Source of the DNA: Gymnorhina tibicen
Lineage: Eukaryota > Chordata > Aves > Passeriformes > Artamidae
NCBI GenBank assembly: GCA_013399875.1
Contig: VXAZ01000446.1
Coordinates: 310,001-374,000 of the forward strand
DNA length: 64,000 nt
Direction: 5' to 3'
Every line of letters begins with the position of its first letter. The stretch's first letter is position 1. Shown here piece by piece: positions 38,575-49,890 of this stretch. A program made the translations under genes and the position numbers. The notes under the pieces were generated by a model. That model did no database searches. It had not been told where the DNA came from and saw only the letters and a list, made by a program, of their open reading frames with translations.

Positions 38575-41500
38575 AAAAGGCCAATAACATCAGGTAAAAG
38601 ACCACGTGAAAACAGTTGCTTTGCAAGGACTGATCTCCTCCCATACAATATGCAGTGCTTCCCAAGAGGCTCTAAGCAGATGTATTTGACTTTACATTTG
38701 ATCACTTTGAGTGATTAAGGTGTCCCCCAACCAGGGACACTTACAGGCAATGCAAGAAATAAATACCCTTTTAAGCACAGTTTATTCTTATATATGTATT
38801 GTTCTGCTAAAATAATTCACTGCCTCCTAATGAAATGAGCATTACTGAATCCAGGAATGAATGAATACTTACTCCCTGGTGATGGGTATTTATGTGCAGG
38901 GACAGAGGGTCTGTAATACAAGATCTATCCTTAATGTCTGAACCCATTTTATCTTCATTTCACATGATACAAGTGAACTGAGTGTTGTTTTGGGACATAA
39001 TTGACCTATAGCTGAAACAAATCAGCTCTGCAGCTCCTCCTTTCGTGAGGAGACGAAAGAGTGGATAATCTGTAGTGTAAAACCAGCTGTTCTGCTGAGA
39101 TCAAATTATTACTTTGGCACTGAAATGATGAGCTGACAAGGGAGCGTGTTCCAGCACCTGCCGTCATTACTGGGCACCGCTGCCGTGACCTCCGGCCACA
39201 CTGCTGCTGGGCACCAGAGCTAATTGACAGCACAGGGGGGTCAGCTCCCACTTCCTAAACTGATGGACCTCACCTGGCCTCAATTCCGAATGTCAGCATT
39301 TTCAGGAAAAAAAACAGGCAGAGGAAGTGGGCAAGGAGGACGCCCAGCACCAGTTGGGGAGCTGGGACTGCAACCAGCACCAGCAAAACGTTGTAGGTTG
39401 AAGCTGAGCAGCTGTCTCCACTCTGTACGGTAGTTATAACACAGCATAAATATCTGCAAAGATTTTCACCTTTTTTTCTCTCTGCTTGCATATCGCTGAC
39501 AATTATTTGGAACTGAAGTTCACTGCAGCCCTTCCTGCAATGCCCTTCCACAGGGATCCAGGCGAGGGCTGTTTTCAACACATTTCCCTATTTTAGTCAA
39601 GGTATCATGTGGTCATGAGAACGTCACATGAATGGGACAGAAATGCAGGGAGGACACAGGTTCGCAGTCACCTTTTAGTTTTCCTTCATCATCTTCTGTG
39701 CTTCCCTGATATTCAGAATGGATTTTCCTTTCTTAGGCCTTCACTCTGCATCATAGGGTGCACTGTCATTATTATTCCTGGGGTATGTATTACACCAGGG
39801 GGTTGTTTTTGGTTCACAGAATTTAAGCCAACCTTGTTGCACATCTCAAGCTCCTCTGTCTGGAGGCAGCAATATACAGATACTTCCACCATCACCATTG
39901 TTATCCTGAATTAGACACCAATTTGTAATATTGTACAGTTTTTTTGCTGTTACTTTAGGATCTGAGTCAATCCCAAAACATCAGAAATCAGAATAAGTGG
40001 TGACATCAGGATCTGGCCACCATTCAAGCTCTTGGACCACTTGGCTACGACTCTCTTTCACCATATTCAAACGGAACGGCATTTACTTTGAGGGTTTCGG
40101 CTCCATGTTGTGCTCATTAAAGTTGTTTTCTTAAAGCATGAGCATAAACTCTCTCACAAAATGCATTTTTGGTATAACCACTCTCCAGTGAGCAACATCA
40201 AGCTATCAGTATTATTCTTCCTGCACGAAACAGTGCAGGTTTGTCAAAATCAGCGTGATATTTCTGTCTTGCCTTTTGACATTTTCAGGTTTATTATGTT
40301 CAGATGTTACCTCAAAGCACTTCATTCTTTCTCTCTGGAAGGACTAATGACCACCAAAGGGGGAAAAGAAACACTGCATGCTATTCAGTACAGCATGCAG
40401 ACTGTATTACCCTTTGAGTTAACTTCAAACATGAGTACCAGTCGATGAGACCAGTTGTGCTTACCCTCTGGAAGTACTGCCTTGAATAGGACTAGACCCT
40501 CGACATTTTAACCAAACCTTTCCTGTTCCACCTTTCCATGACGATGTATGACCCCGGGCACATCTCCCCCGAGAAGTCAGTTTCATACCCCGCAGGGTTC
40601 AGCACTCAGAACCAGCTCACGTGTGGTTAACAGAGATATTCCTGCTGGCTGCCTGTTGGGTTGGGCAAACCCATCCTCAATCCCCCAGTCCCACAAAGAC
40701 AAATCCTCTATCACCTCCTGGCCAGCTCCAGTCCCTCAGCTCCTCAGATCAGCCCCACACAATGAAGCAGCTTTCACCAGCACACATCCATGAACACACT
40801 CCCTTGACATGCTACTTTTAAGGAGGATGCTCAGGAAGGCCAACTTCTCCCTCTGCCCTAGCCTTCCTGGGCACCCACACAGGATCTGCATGACTGTGGG
40901 GCTGTAATTTGTAATTAGCGGCCAGCTTTGGGGAGTGAGCATTGTTGCTGAATTCTGCAATCTGCACAATTGTGCTGACATTTCTGAATTATAAAAGCCC
41001 TACGGCTGGCATCTACAGAGGAAACCTTTAAAATTGATCCAGTTTAGCACAAAAACTGTTGGCTAAGTCTCAATCCGTCCCTCTGCTCCTCCACCCCTTG
41101 ACACAGCTTACAGCAAAAGACTTTGCTTTTCTTTTCATATGGATTTTGACAGTAATTCAAGCCCACTGATCCAGGACTCTGAGTCAGTGTATTACAATGC
41201 AAGATTATTCAGCTCTCTCACAGTTGGTTTGTCTAATTTCATTTTATTCCATAATAAAATGGGATTGGAGGGAGGGAGGGTTAGAGGAAAAATTGGCAAC
41301 GTATTGCCTAAATGCTCAGGAAAACAGAAAAATGTTACTCAAAGGAAAGTGTAACACACTTCCACGTGGCACAGGGTGCTATACCTCAGTTAGGTATGTA
41401 GCTATATTCCTCTCCATACCTGTACTCCCAACTTCCATCTCTGTTCCACTGAAGGATTTGAGAGGGTGAGTGGACAAAGAGGAGAATAAATAAGCCTTAA

Positions 41501-44500
41501 TGACATCTGAGCAAAGCTTGTCAGTGAAGAGTGTGAAATGGTGGAATTTATACCATCTCCTAGCTAGGGTTAGGACTTCAAATCTCATTACGCTCACCAT
41601 TTACACCAGATAACCTTTCTTTCTGTGCTTGAAAGAAAACCCCTTATTTGCTTTACAACCTAACAAATCCATTTATAATTTAAAAGTGTTTGCAACCACA
41701 GTTGTTTTGGGGATTTTTCCCATTGGCTGGTTTAACTTTACTCTGCTGTTTGTTTTTCTTAAGCTTCAATAGAAAGCCAGCATTTCTGATCACATTCGTA
41801 GGGGAGAGGTTTACATTTAAAGAGTAAGATCATTAACAACATAAGGTGGTTGAAAGAAAGGGTATAATTGGTTTCACTGGCCTAGAGGGAAGATCAGCTT
41901 CGAAGAGAAACAACACCTAATTAAGAAGGTTTGCACTGTTTTATTTTTAATAATGTCCTCCCCTCCACTACCAGCATTCTTATAGCACTCATCCCCTTCT
42001 ACAGTCTGGCTTAGCCACATGTATTTTGCAGACACCCAGGCATCAGACCCTTCATGGATGGACAGAAGGAAGACTCTGATGAGGCACTAAGCAACTGGAA
42101 AAGAAATAAATTGATAGTCTGTATTTAATTCTTAAAAAGTAACAAGCCTAGACAGAGCCATAAATCCAAACAGTTATTTTTGTTCATGTTAAATATTTGA
42201 CTCCTGGTCTGTATTTTCATCCTCCATGCACGACTCCAGCTGAACTGCTGCCAGCCTGCACCCATCCAGCATGTACCTCTGCAAAACTGGGAAACACTCC
42301 ACATGGAGCAGTGATCCTTATGTCCTGGGCATATTTTTGGTCCTGGAGCCTCTTGCACCTCATAATTTCACAGCAAGGTGGTGGGAGTACTGTGGAATGG
42401 CACACTGTCACAAGCAGGAGCACTCCTGTGCCATGCATCCCACACCCACCTGGGCACTCCTGCTGGGCCCAAAAGCTGCCAGAGAGGCCTGTGAGGTTCA
42501 GCAGGACCAGTGAGAAGGACAGACTTCCACCTCACATCACAGGGAGGACTAGTGCAGACCCTGGGCACAGGGGAGCCACTCCACATCACCTCCCCAGTGC
42601 TCTGCTCTGCCTAACCAAGGGCAGCTTCACTGCAACCACAAAAATGGGATAGCAAGTGAAGAGGATATTGTTGCTCTGGAGCATGTGTGTGGGTCTGGAC
42701 TACTCTGAATAATTTAAGTCAGGCTTCTTTTATCTCTCTCCTGCTCCTGAGTGGCTACCACTGCCTCGAACATGAATCAGACAGGCTTCCCAAGCAGCTG
42801 GAGATGGGGTGCTTACTATACAATAGGAGCTCAATGGGAAATGCTAAAAGACAATTTAAAGAGACTCCTTAATCAACCTGGACTTCAAATCTTGACCTCT
42901 CCTCTCCACACGTGATACAGCTGAAGGATGCTCCCCCTTATCGAAGGAGACACAGGGGAAAAAAGGCTGTGGGAGAGCTGGGGAAGCTCTTGGCCACTGC
43001 CAAACCAGAGAAGGGGTAAAACAAGCCCCAGTTTGGGATCCATCCCCAAGTCCCCCAAGAGCTCTGGCAGGGGAGCTTCTCTGGACTCCCCCTTCATGGG
43101 GGAACGCATAACAAAGGACACACTGGTACCACCTACTTGTCACTCCATGAGAATGATGGCATGAGTTTTACACAGCAAATCAATCATGGGGACGTGGAGA
43201 CAGGGTTGTGGCTGCTACTGCCCCAGTGGCTTTGGCAGCACTCATAAGGCCAGCCCTGCAGCAGGTAGGATGTGAGGAGCAGCCCAATGCCACCCCCAGC
43301 AGACTCAGGCTATTCTGGAAATCTGCAGCCATCCTCCATTACAACCTCTCCCAAAAAAATGCTTTCTGGGGACCCTCAGAGCACTCAGCAGGCAGACACA
43401 AATCTTCACAGTCCATCGCTGCACCAAAACAGGAGCCTGCATTTCCACAGACTCCAGCTCTGCATTTCCACAGCACCAACTCTCCTCCTAAACACAACAG
43501 GTTATTTCAAATGCACCTTTCATACCAAGCCACCAAAAATAATTGCTAAATAATATATGCTAATGACCATGTATTTGGTTACAGCTTGGCAAACTCAGCT
43601 TGAGGATTATATTGACACAGCCTTTTAGGGAGAAGGAAGGGGAGGTGTGAGCAGGGTCCCTGAGCTGCCAAATTGCATCCAGCAGCAGCAGCCAGACGCT
43701 TAGACCAGACGCTTCAGCACAAAATGAACAGCACCGTGTCCTGTGTCTACAAAAAATGGATTGAAACCACAACAGGCAGTGCTAAATAGGGGATTTTGAG
43801 CATCCAAGGGAGGGAGGCACAGGGGCTGCTAAGGGCAGCCTGCAGAGCTACAGGGACATACCTGAATTACAGACACCTGTAATGGACACTGGGACAGCAC
43901 AGGAAAGCAGGTGACCTGTCAGTATAACACAAGGGGGAAAAGCAACAGAAGCCTAAAAATAATGTAACACCTTCTGAAGACATTTAGGTCAGAAAGTGCT
44001 GGATGCCTTTCCCCTACCAGATGGGGGCTCTGGGAGTGGTGGGGTCAGGATGGAGCTGGGTGACTCTATGTTAGGGACTATGTGGAGTGTGATATCAACA
44101 TAAAAGGATGAGGGCCACAGTAACACCAATTACCACAACACTGGCTAGTATTTAGCTACTCATTGTGCCTGCAGCATTTCAATACCCCCTTCCAAGCACA
44201 GTACGGGCCTGGAAGACCATGCAAATCTGTGGCATTCCTCTCCTTGGCAATCCAATATTCCTAGCCATTTTGGGAGGAGTTTAAACTGTTATTATTATAA
44301 TAACTGTGATTATTTTAAGCTGCTATTTCTACACAAGCAATGGAAAATGGCAGAGGAAGCCATTCTTCTGGAGCAGAGCTGTATCACATATGCCTTCTGC
44401 AATTAGCCTTTGTTCCCACTCCACCCTCCAAGTCTGGGATGCAGCTCACTTTAAACTCAGCTCAGGTTCACCCAGCACAGCTGGCAGCTGACCACAGCCG

Positions 44501-46779
44501 ATGTGAAACGTTTTGTCTACTCCAGAAGCATGGTCTGGCATGCAACTGGTCTCTTGTAACCCACCCAGCACAGCAGTTGTGTTCAACAGCAAGTTGGAGG
44601 TGTCCTCTTTCCACCTGGATTTGTGTGGCGTGCACAGCTCTGACTATCACACCACTGCTGTTTATGTTTTGTTTTCTAACAGGTAAGGTCCTGGGAGGGC
44701 AATTACGAACATATAAATACATGTACTCAATTTCCATGTCCGTAATTACCTGGAGGCCACTTTGCCTCTTGCCAGTCAAGGACAAAACACACACTGGCAA
44801 GTGATGCAACTCACTGCGTGACAAATGCTACAGGGTGGCCTTGCCCAGCAAACCCCTCCTGAAAAACCCCGTTCTGGGGTAGGGCCACACTGCAATGCTT
44901 CCTGGCACTTCTGGGGAAAATCCCCCTCCACAGAGACACAGCTACCCCCACAGCCTGTCCTTCTAGGAACTCCTGACAGGCACAGTACTCCACAGCCCTT
45001 TCTGTTGAGCAGGGACCTTGCTGAAGCCTGTCAGCTGGGCAGTCAGGTACCATTTTGCTGCAGAAGGGACACAGAGCTGTGCTGCCAGGCCTTCAGGAGC
45101 CACACACATCATCACACTGCTCTGCCAAGCAATGCCCTCCTGTCTCTGCATGCCCCTCCCCAACATGTCTGTTCAGATGCAGACTCTCTCTGTGCCAATG
45201 TCTCCTCTCAGCTTTGCTACTAGAGCTTTCAAAAGGGTCTGCTTAGCCCTGTTTTGCTGTAAAAGACCAAAAAGCTTTAAAAAAAAACCCCACTTCTGTT
45301 TTTTTAACTAGAAGCAGCTCCGAATGCCATGGGGCCAGGCAGCATGCTTTGCCAACCCAACTCTTTCCCTGGCTCTCTGGCAGTCCTCGCCCCTCAGAGT
45401 CTGTTTCACCAAAACTTCCTCCAAAGATTAAACACAACCAATAACAAAGAATATAAAGCCCAAATGGCCAAATCCCGTCTGCCACAGAGTCTAAATGTGA
45501 CTGTAAGGAAGGACTAAGGTGGGGCTGGCAGGGGTTCTCACCAAGCACAGGGCCATATGTGCTGACAGAGGGGAAGATGGGGCCTTACATCTCTGCAATA
45601 AGTGTAAAACCGCCCCCATGAAACATCCACCCTGTTAAATGTCAGACAGCTGCCCTGCAAGTGTGGCTGGAGGTGCTACACGAGCTCTGCTGAGGTAAAT
45701 GAAAAAAGAACCCATAAAGCAGTGGTAGGTAATTTTTGAAGACCATTGATTGCAGTTAAAAATGAGTTTCATAATCACTTGGGAGAGTTATGGCAGGGAA
45801 CAGCACAGAACTTTGATCATGTCTTTAAAAATAAATAATCTGATTAGGTTAAATAAAATCCAGGCACGAGAAGACAATTTACTGACTGTGAATTGCTAAA
45901 AGCCAGCGGATTAGTCAAAGATAACTCTCATTTACCAAATGTGTCCAACAGAACAGAAGTACTTGCAGAAGATTGTTTTGTGTTACACTAATTGTGTATT
46001 TTATTTTGAAAATTGAATATGGAGATGCTATTAAGAAGTAAGAACAGCTCACAATAGGAACTGTCAGCTCTGCCAAGTGAAACTAAAATAGGTTCCCCCT
46101 TCTGTTCTTCAAACAGTTGTTTGCAATATGAACCAGTGAACAATCTGAGCTTTTCTCAAGGTTTTTTTTTCCGAAGTCCAAAGCAAGGAAGCAAATCTCA
46201 GCTCTCGCCTGGACGAGACTCAAGACACACACCAGCTCAACCAGCTTACCTGGTTTCGTGGAGCAAATCCTAGTGCAAAAGCCTGGCCTGTGCAATTAGG
46301 TGAAGCATTCTGGTGGGTTAGGAAGCAGTGAGAGATGGGGCCCAACCCCTCACCACTGTCACTGCTGACTTGCTGGGTGAGCTGGACACACGACAGGGAC
46401 AAGAGAGCTCCAAGGGACTGTTTTCCACCCAATTATTTGTCCTGCTCAGTTCAATCATGCTCTTGGCAGCACCTGTGCCAGTGGAGAGCCTGCCTTGGCT
46501 GCGACAGGAGGTAGGACTGCAGTAGCCATGGGCTGCATTAACCTCAGCCTCGTTTCATTGCCAAAGCTGGCAGAGGTAGGACTTCAAAAACTGAATAACC
46601 CCTTGTACATTTTCTGTGAGTAGGTTGAGCCTCAGAAGAAGGACAAAGCAAGCCAGCTACCAGCCCAAAGATATCAGAAATATCTTTCCTTACCCAACAC
46701 TCAGGCTTAGACACAATTTTTCCTGCTACTAAGTGCTCCTTTCTTCTGCCATGACTCTCATTGTGGCCACAGCACAGGG

Positions 46780-46800
46780 AAGCAGCAAGCAGCAAGCAGC
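46780..46800. repeat. AAGCAGC triplicate (7-bp unit, 3 copies)
   Basis: Three exact head-to-tail AAGCAGC units. A small slippage repeat with no visible function. Confidence 0.75.
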
Positions 46801-47683
46801 AGGAACAGAGCTGGCAGAGCTGGAGGGCAGCACGTGCAGAGCACAAGTTCATACTGCAGTTGCTCACAGGAAAGCAATACAGAGACTATAACACAACCAG
46901 GAACCAAAATAAAATACATTTAAGTAACACAGAACATTTGTACTCCTGCTCTGCACACAGACAAAACAGCAGGAAAAGAAACAACTGGTACATGCAATTC
47001 CTTACAGAAATCAAGCTCCTCGTGATCTGCAGGCCTGGAAGTTTTAAGTGGCTGAACACTTCATTCAGGTGACAGACAGCCCCTTTTAGTCTTCATCATC
47101 AGATATCCAGAGAGCTAACTCATAGACGTAAAGCAAATCTACTTAGGGAATAAATGTCTAAATAAATGTGAGAGATGGGATGCTGATCTTTTAATGTTCC
47201 TCTGCAGGGTAAATAAAATTATGGGGCTTTTTCACTTCAATTCATTTATGCTATTTGTTTATTACTGCATGATGAAAAGGCTCAGCATGCCTACAGCTCA
47301 CTGGGTCTTGCCTCTGCCCTGGAGCAAGAAGTTACCCAGCTAAGCTGAGCACTACAGAGAGGGCAGGTGGGCACACAGAGCCATGGTCGTCATCAGCAGG
47401 GGACACAGATAACCCAGGGTTGCACCGGCATTTACCTGAAGCGTTTTCGGTGGAGGAAGAGGGCAATTACTGCAACAGAGACTAAAACACTCTAGCAGGC
47501 TGAAGGAGCGTGATGTTGCACAGCGAGTTCACCGTATTTAAATCTGAGAGAGACAAACAGCCTTTCTCTTAGTTATGTCCCATCTGCCACCTTCATTTGG
47601 CCATTAAAACCATTTTTAATATGATAAAACGAGTAATACTGCCTAACTAATGAATGTCGAATTATCGGCGTAAATGTGCCAAC

Positions 47684-47699
47684 ATTTATTTATTTATTT
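47684..47699. repeat. (ATTT)4 microsatellite
   Basis: Four ATTT units inside an AT-rich block that is a candidate conserved element (47570-47780). Confidence 0.7.
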
Positions 47700-49700
47700 G
47701 CCTCACCGAGAACATGTTCTCTTCTGTTTGGTTTTCTACTTTAATGACTACAATTTATCATACTAACTAGGCCTTCCAGTTTGCTGAGTTTTGTTTCAAG
47801 TTCTGCTTTTTTGCTGAAACATCTGTGAGGGGGCAGACACAGGTAAGAGAAGTAATAAAACTAATAAAAAAGCGATAGTAGCTCTCACCAAAAAAGTACA
47901 GGTGACCAAACTACCTTCATTTTCTGAACAGGGCCTCTTCTTCTTGTCCTCATTTGATGATTTTACTGCCTTCTTTCCACCAATATTTCACTCTGCTTAT
48001 TGCAGCCCTCTGTGAGGAACGCTAATTCCTTAATTTCCAAGTAATTTGCTTTCCCTACCTCCCAGCAGGCAGCATAAGGAGGAGGAAAAGCTGAAGCGGA
48101 GGGACTGTCTGTGATGAATTTGAGCCACGCACGATGGCCCAGTCAGGGGTTTCAGGAGACATCTGAAACTGCAGAGATGCCCCAATCAGAGCAGGGCTCC
48201 TGCCCTCACAGGAGGAGGATCTGCCACCTGTCCAGCGCGTTGGGGAACGCTGGCCCAGCTGCACCAAGGCTGTATCTGTTTCAGAGCAAAAGCATATGTG
48301 TTTTCCCCACCTGTCACAACTGTGAAATGTATGGATAGCATTTACTTCCGAGGCATTCGCCACTCAAATTAACAGGCAATCTGTTAGTCTGAGTGCAATT
48401 AGCACCCCAAACTTTACTTCAGACATGTCTGGTAGCTGAATTTTGCTCGCAGATCTTTGAGCAGCCTGGTGGCAAGGCTGTGAAACCCCCAACAAATTCA
48501 GTGTGAAGCAAAGCTAAACATGCTGCTGGAGAGTTGGCTTTGCCTTTTTCTAGAAACTGTGGTGGAAAGTTCACAGTTTTACAGACTGGAATTGAGCACT
48601 CAGTTCACCCAAGACCCAACAAATGGAATGAGTGAGTGTAACCCAACCAGCTGGGGCTGCCTCCCACTGCCTCTTCCTGCTGCCGGATTTAAACTCCACG
48701 GCTCCTGCCACGTGAACATGCCACTTACACACAGACTCGCATCCTGGAACATGACATCAGCATTTTTCAGAGGTACAGGCGAGCAATACGAGCAATGTAA
48801 ACCCTTATCTGTGTCGTGGAGAATACAACACAGCACAGACTGCAACCATGCTGCCATGGGCTGCCTTTTCTACCCTGGCCCCCAGACCTACCTTCCATAT
48901 TACAGCCACATCATCTGCAGCATCCTCAAATGCCCACCTGGATCACTCCTTTAGTGGGATATTTTTTTAAACATAAAAAATGTGAAATGCCAAATAACGA
49001 TGGGCTTAAGTTCTTAGAACTCGGTGTTTACCTTTCTCTCTTGTGGTTGCCAGCACGGCAGCAGGGAATCTGCAAACCACACTGAAATGTTCCTTCGCAA
49101 GTCCAAAATTTGATGTAAAGAGGACTGAGGGAATGCACAGCCCAGGCTCCCCAGCAGCAATACAGCCTTCATCTACCACAGACTTCCCCTTGATGCAGGA
49201 GATTCAGTTAGGCTCACAGCTCCAGTCTCATATCCAAAGAAGGTTTTATGTTCATTCAGCAATCACTTTTTTTCTTTTCTTAAATGCTCCACAAACATTG
49301 CCCAGAGTTCTTCCTTTGCTTAGTCTATCAATCAGTCCACATCTAGCATTTTATTAGGATTAGCTTCTCCAGTCCTCCAGTGCTTATCTGCACGATTCTC
49401 TGACCTTCCCAAACCCCACCTAACCTGCTCTGTACCTGCTGGCAACACAAAGTGAGAGACCTGTGAGGTGTCACCTTCCAGTGTCATGGCTTTCTCCCCC
49501 ACGTCCCTGACAAATCTAAATGACTCACACTCAGAGCACCTGTCACAGCAATGACATCGCTCTTGTTCTCTGCACATCCCTGACATTTTATCATCCTCTT
49601 GCATCACAGCGGAGCCGGTGGGAGAGATGCCTGGTCTTTTCCAGCCCAGCACCCATCGCTGCTCCCCTAAACACAGAAGCAGAGGGAAGGAGAACAGCAG

Positions 49701-49709
49701 CCTGCTTAC
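49701..49709 (-). other. ERBB4: Intron 2 splice donor of ERBB4 exon 2
   Basis: The exon ends CTGAGG and is followed on the minus strand by GTAAGCAGG. GTAAG is a strong U1 consensus donor. The junction falls exactly where the human exon ends, after the arginine codon before SVREV. Confidence 0.93.
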
Positions 49710-49861
49710 CCTCAGGAAGGAGAGGTCTCTGTTGTGCTCGATGCTGGTGATCTCCAGGTTGCCCATCACTACCTCGCAGTTCTCATAGTACTTGCGCAGG
49801 GCCCGGTACTGCTGCTCCAGGTCAGAGAGGGAGCTCAGCTTGTTCTCGGTGCCAGCACACA
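49710..49861 (-). CDS. ERBB4: ERBB4 (HER4) exon 2, internal coding exon, partial gene
   Basis: ERBB4 is a single-pass plasma-membrane receptor tyrosine kinase that binds neuregulins and some EGF-family ligands and dimerises with other ERBB receptors. This exon encodes the start of the mature ectodomain, the beginning of leucine-rich ligand-binding domain I. Read on the minus strand, the first two bases (TG) complete a valine codon begun in exon 1. Fifty full codons follow, from CAGTENKL through [17 protein letters not shown] and [10 protein letters not shown] to NRDLSFLR. This matches my memory of human ERBB4 residues 28-78 without a difference, and EGFR, ERBB2 and ERBB3 differ clearly here. 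The two cysteines (29 and 56 in human numbering) are the pair that form the first disulfide in this family. The length of 152 bp equals the human exon. The acceptor AG is at 49863-49862 and the donor GT at 49709-49708. The exon is phase 1 at its start and ends on a codon boundary. No other ERBB4 exon is in the window. Confidence 0.97.
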
Positions 49862-49890
49862 CTGCAAGAAACCACAGCACAAACTATCAG
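49862..49890 (-). other. ERBB4: Intron 1 splice acceptor region of ERBB4 exon 2
   Basis: On the minus strand the exon is preceded by TTTCTTGCAG, a good 3' splice site with a short pyrimidine-rich stretch. A CTGAT at 49890-49886 fits the yUnAy branch-point pattern. Its adenine at 49887 lies 25 nt upstream of the last intron base, a normal distance. The splice AG is seen directly; the branch point is inferred. Confidence 0.85.

Larger units (their letters stand above)
38000..49700 (-). other. ERBB4 intron 2 sequence adjoining exon 2, no gene seen
   Basis: Holds an imperfect hairpin at 38538-38574, a 7-bp triplicate at 46780-46800 and an AT-rich block with isolated CpGs at 47570-47780. GC-richer patches at about 42.2-43.5 kb and 44.3-45.2 kb carry several overlapping open frames on both strands, as expected when stop codons are scarce. 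None resembles a protein I know. Confidence 0.7.

Noticed and set aside
42197..45311. Cluster of overlapping frames of about 70-154 codons on both strands
   Set aside because: Consistent with fewer stop codons at higher GC; no family resemblance and no paired splice sites framing them.
1..49709. Search for ERBB4 exon 3 (SVREVTGYV...) on the minus strand
   Set aside because: No open frame contains it; intron 2 therefore extends beyond the left edge.
49332..49880. 182-codon minus-strand frame spanning ERBB4 exon 2, as a gene of its own
   Set aside because: Only the 51 codons between the splice sites are ERBB4; the rest is read-through into both introns, past a strong GTAAG donor and a good acceptor.
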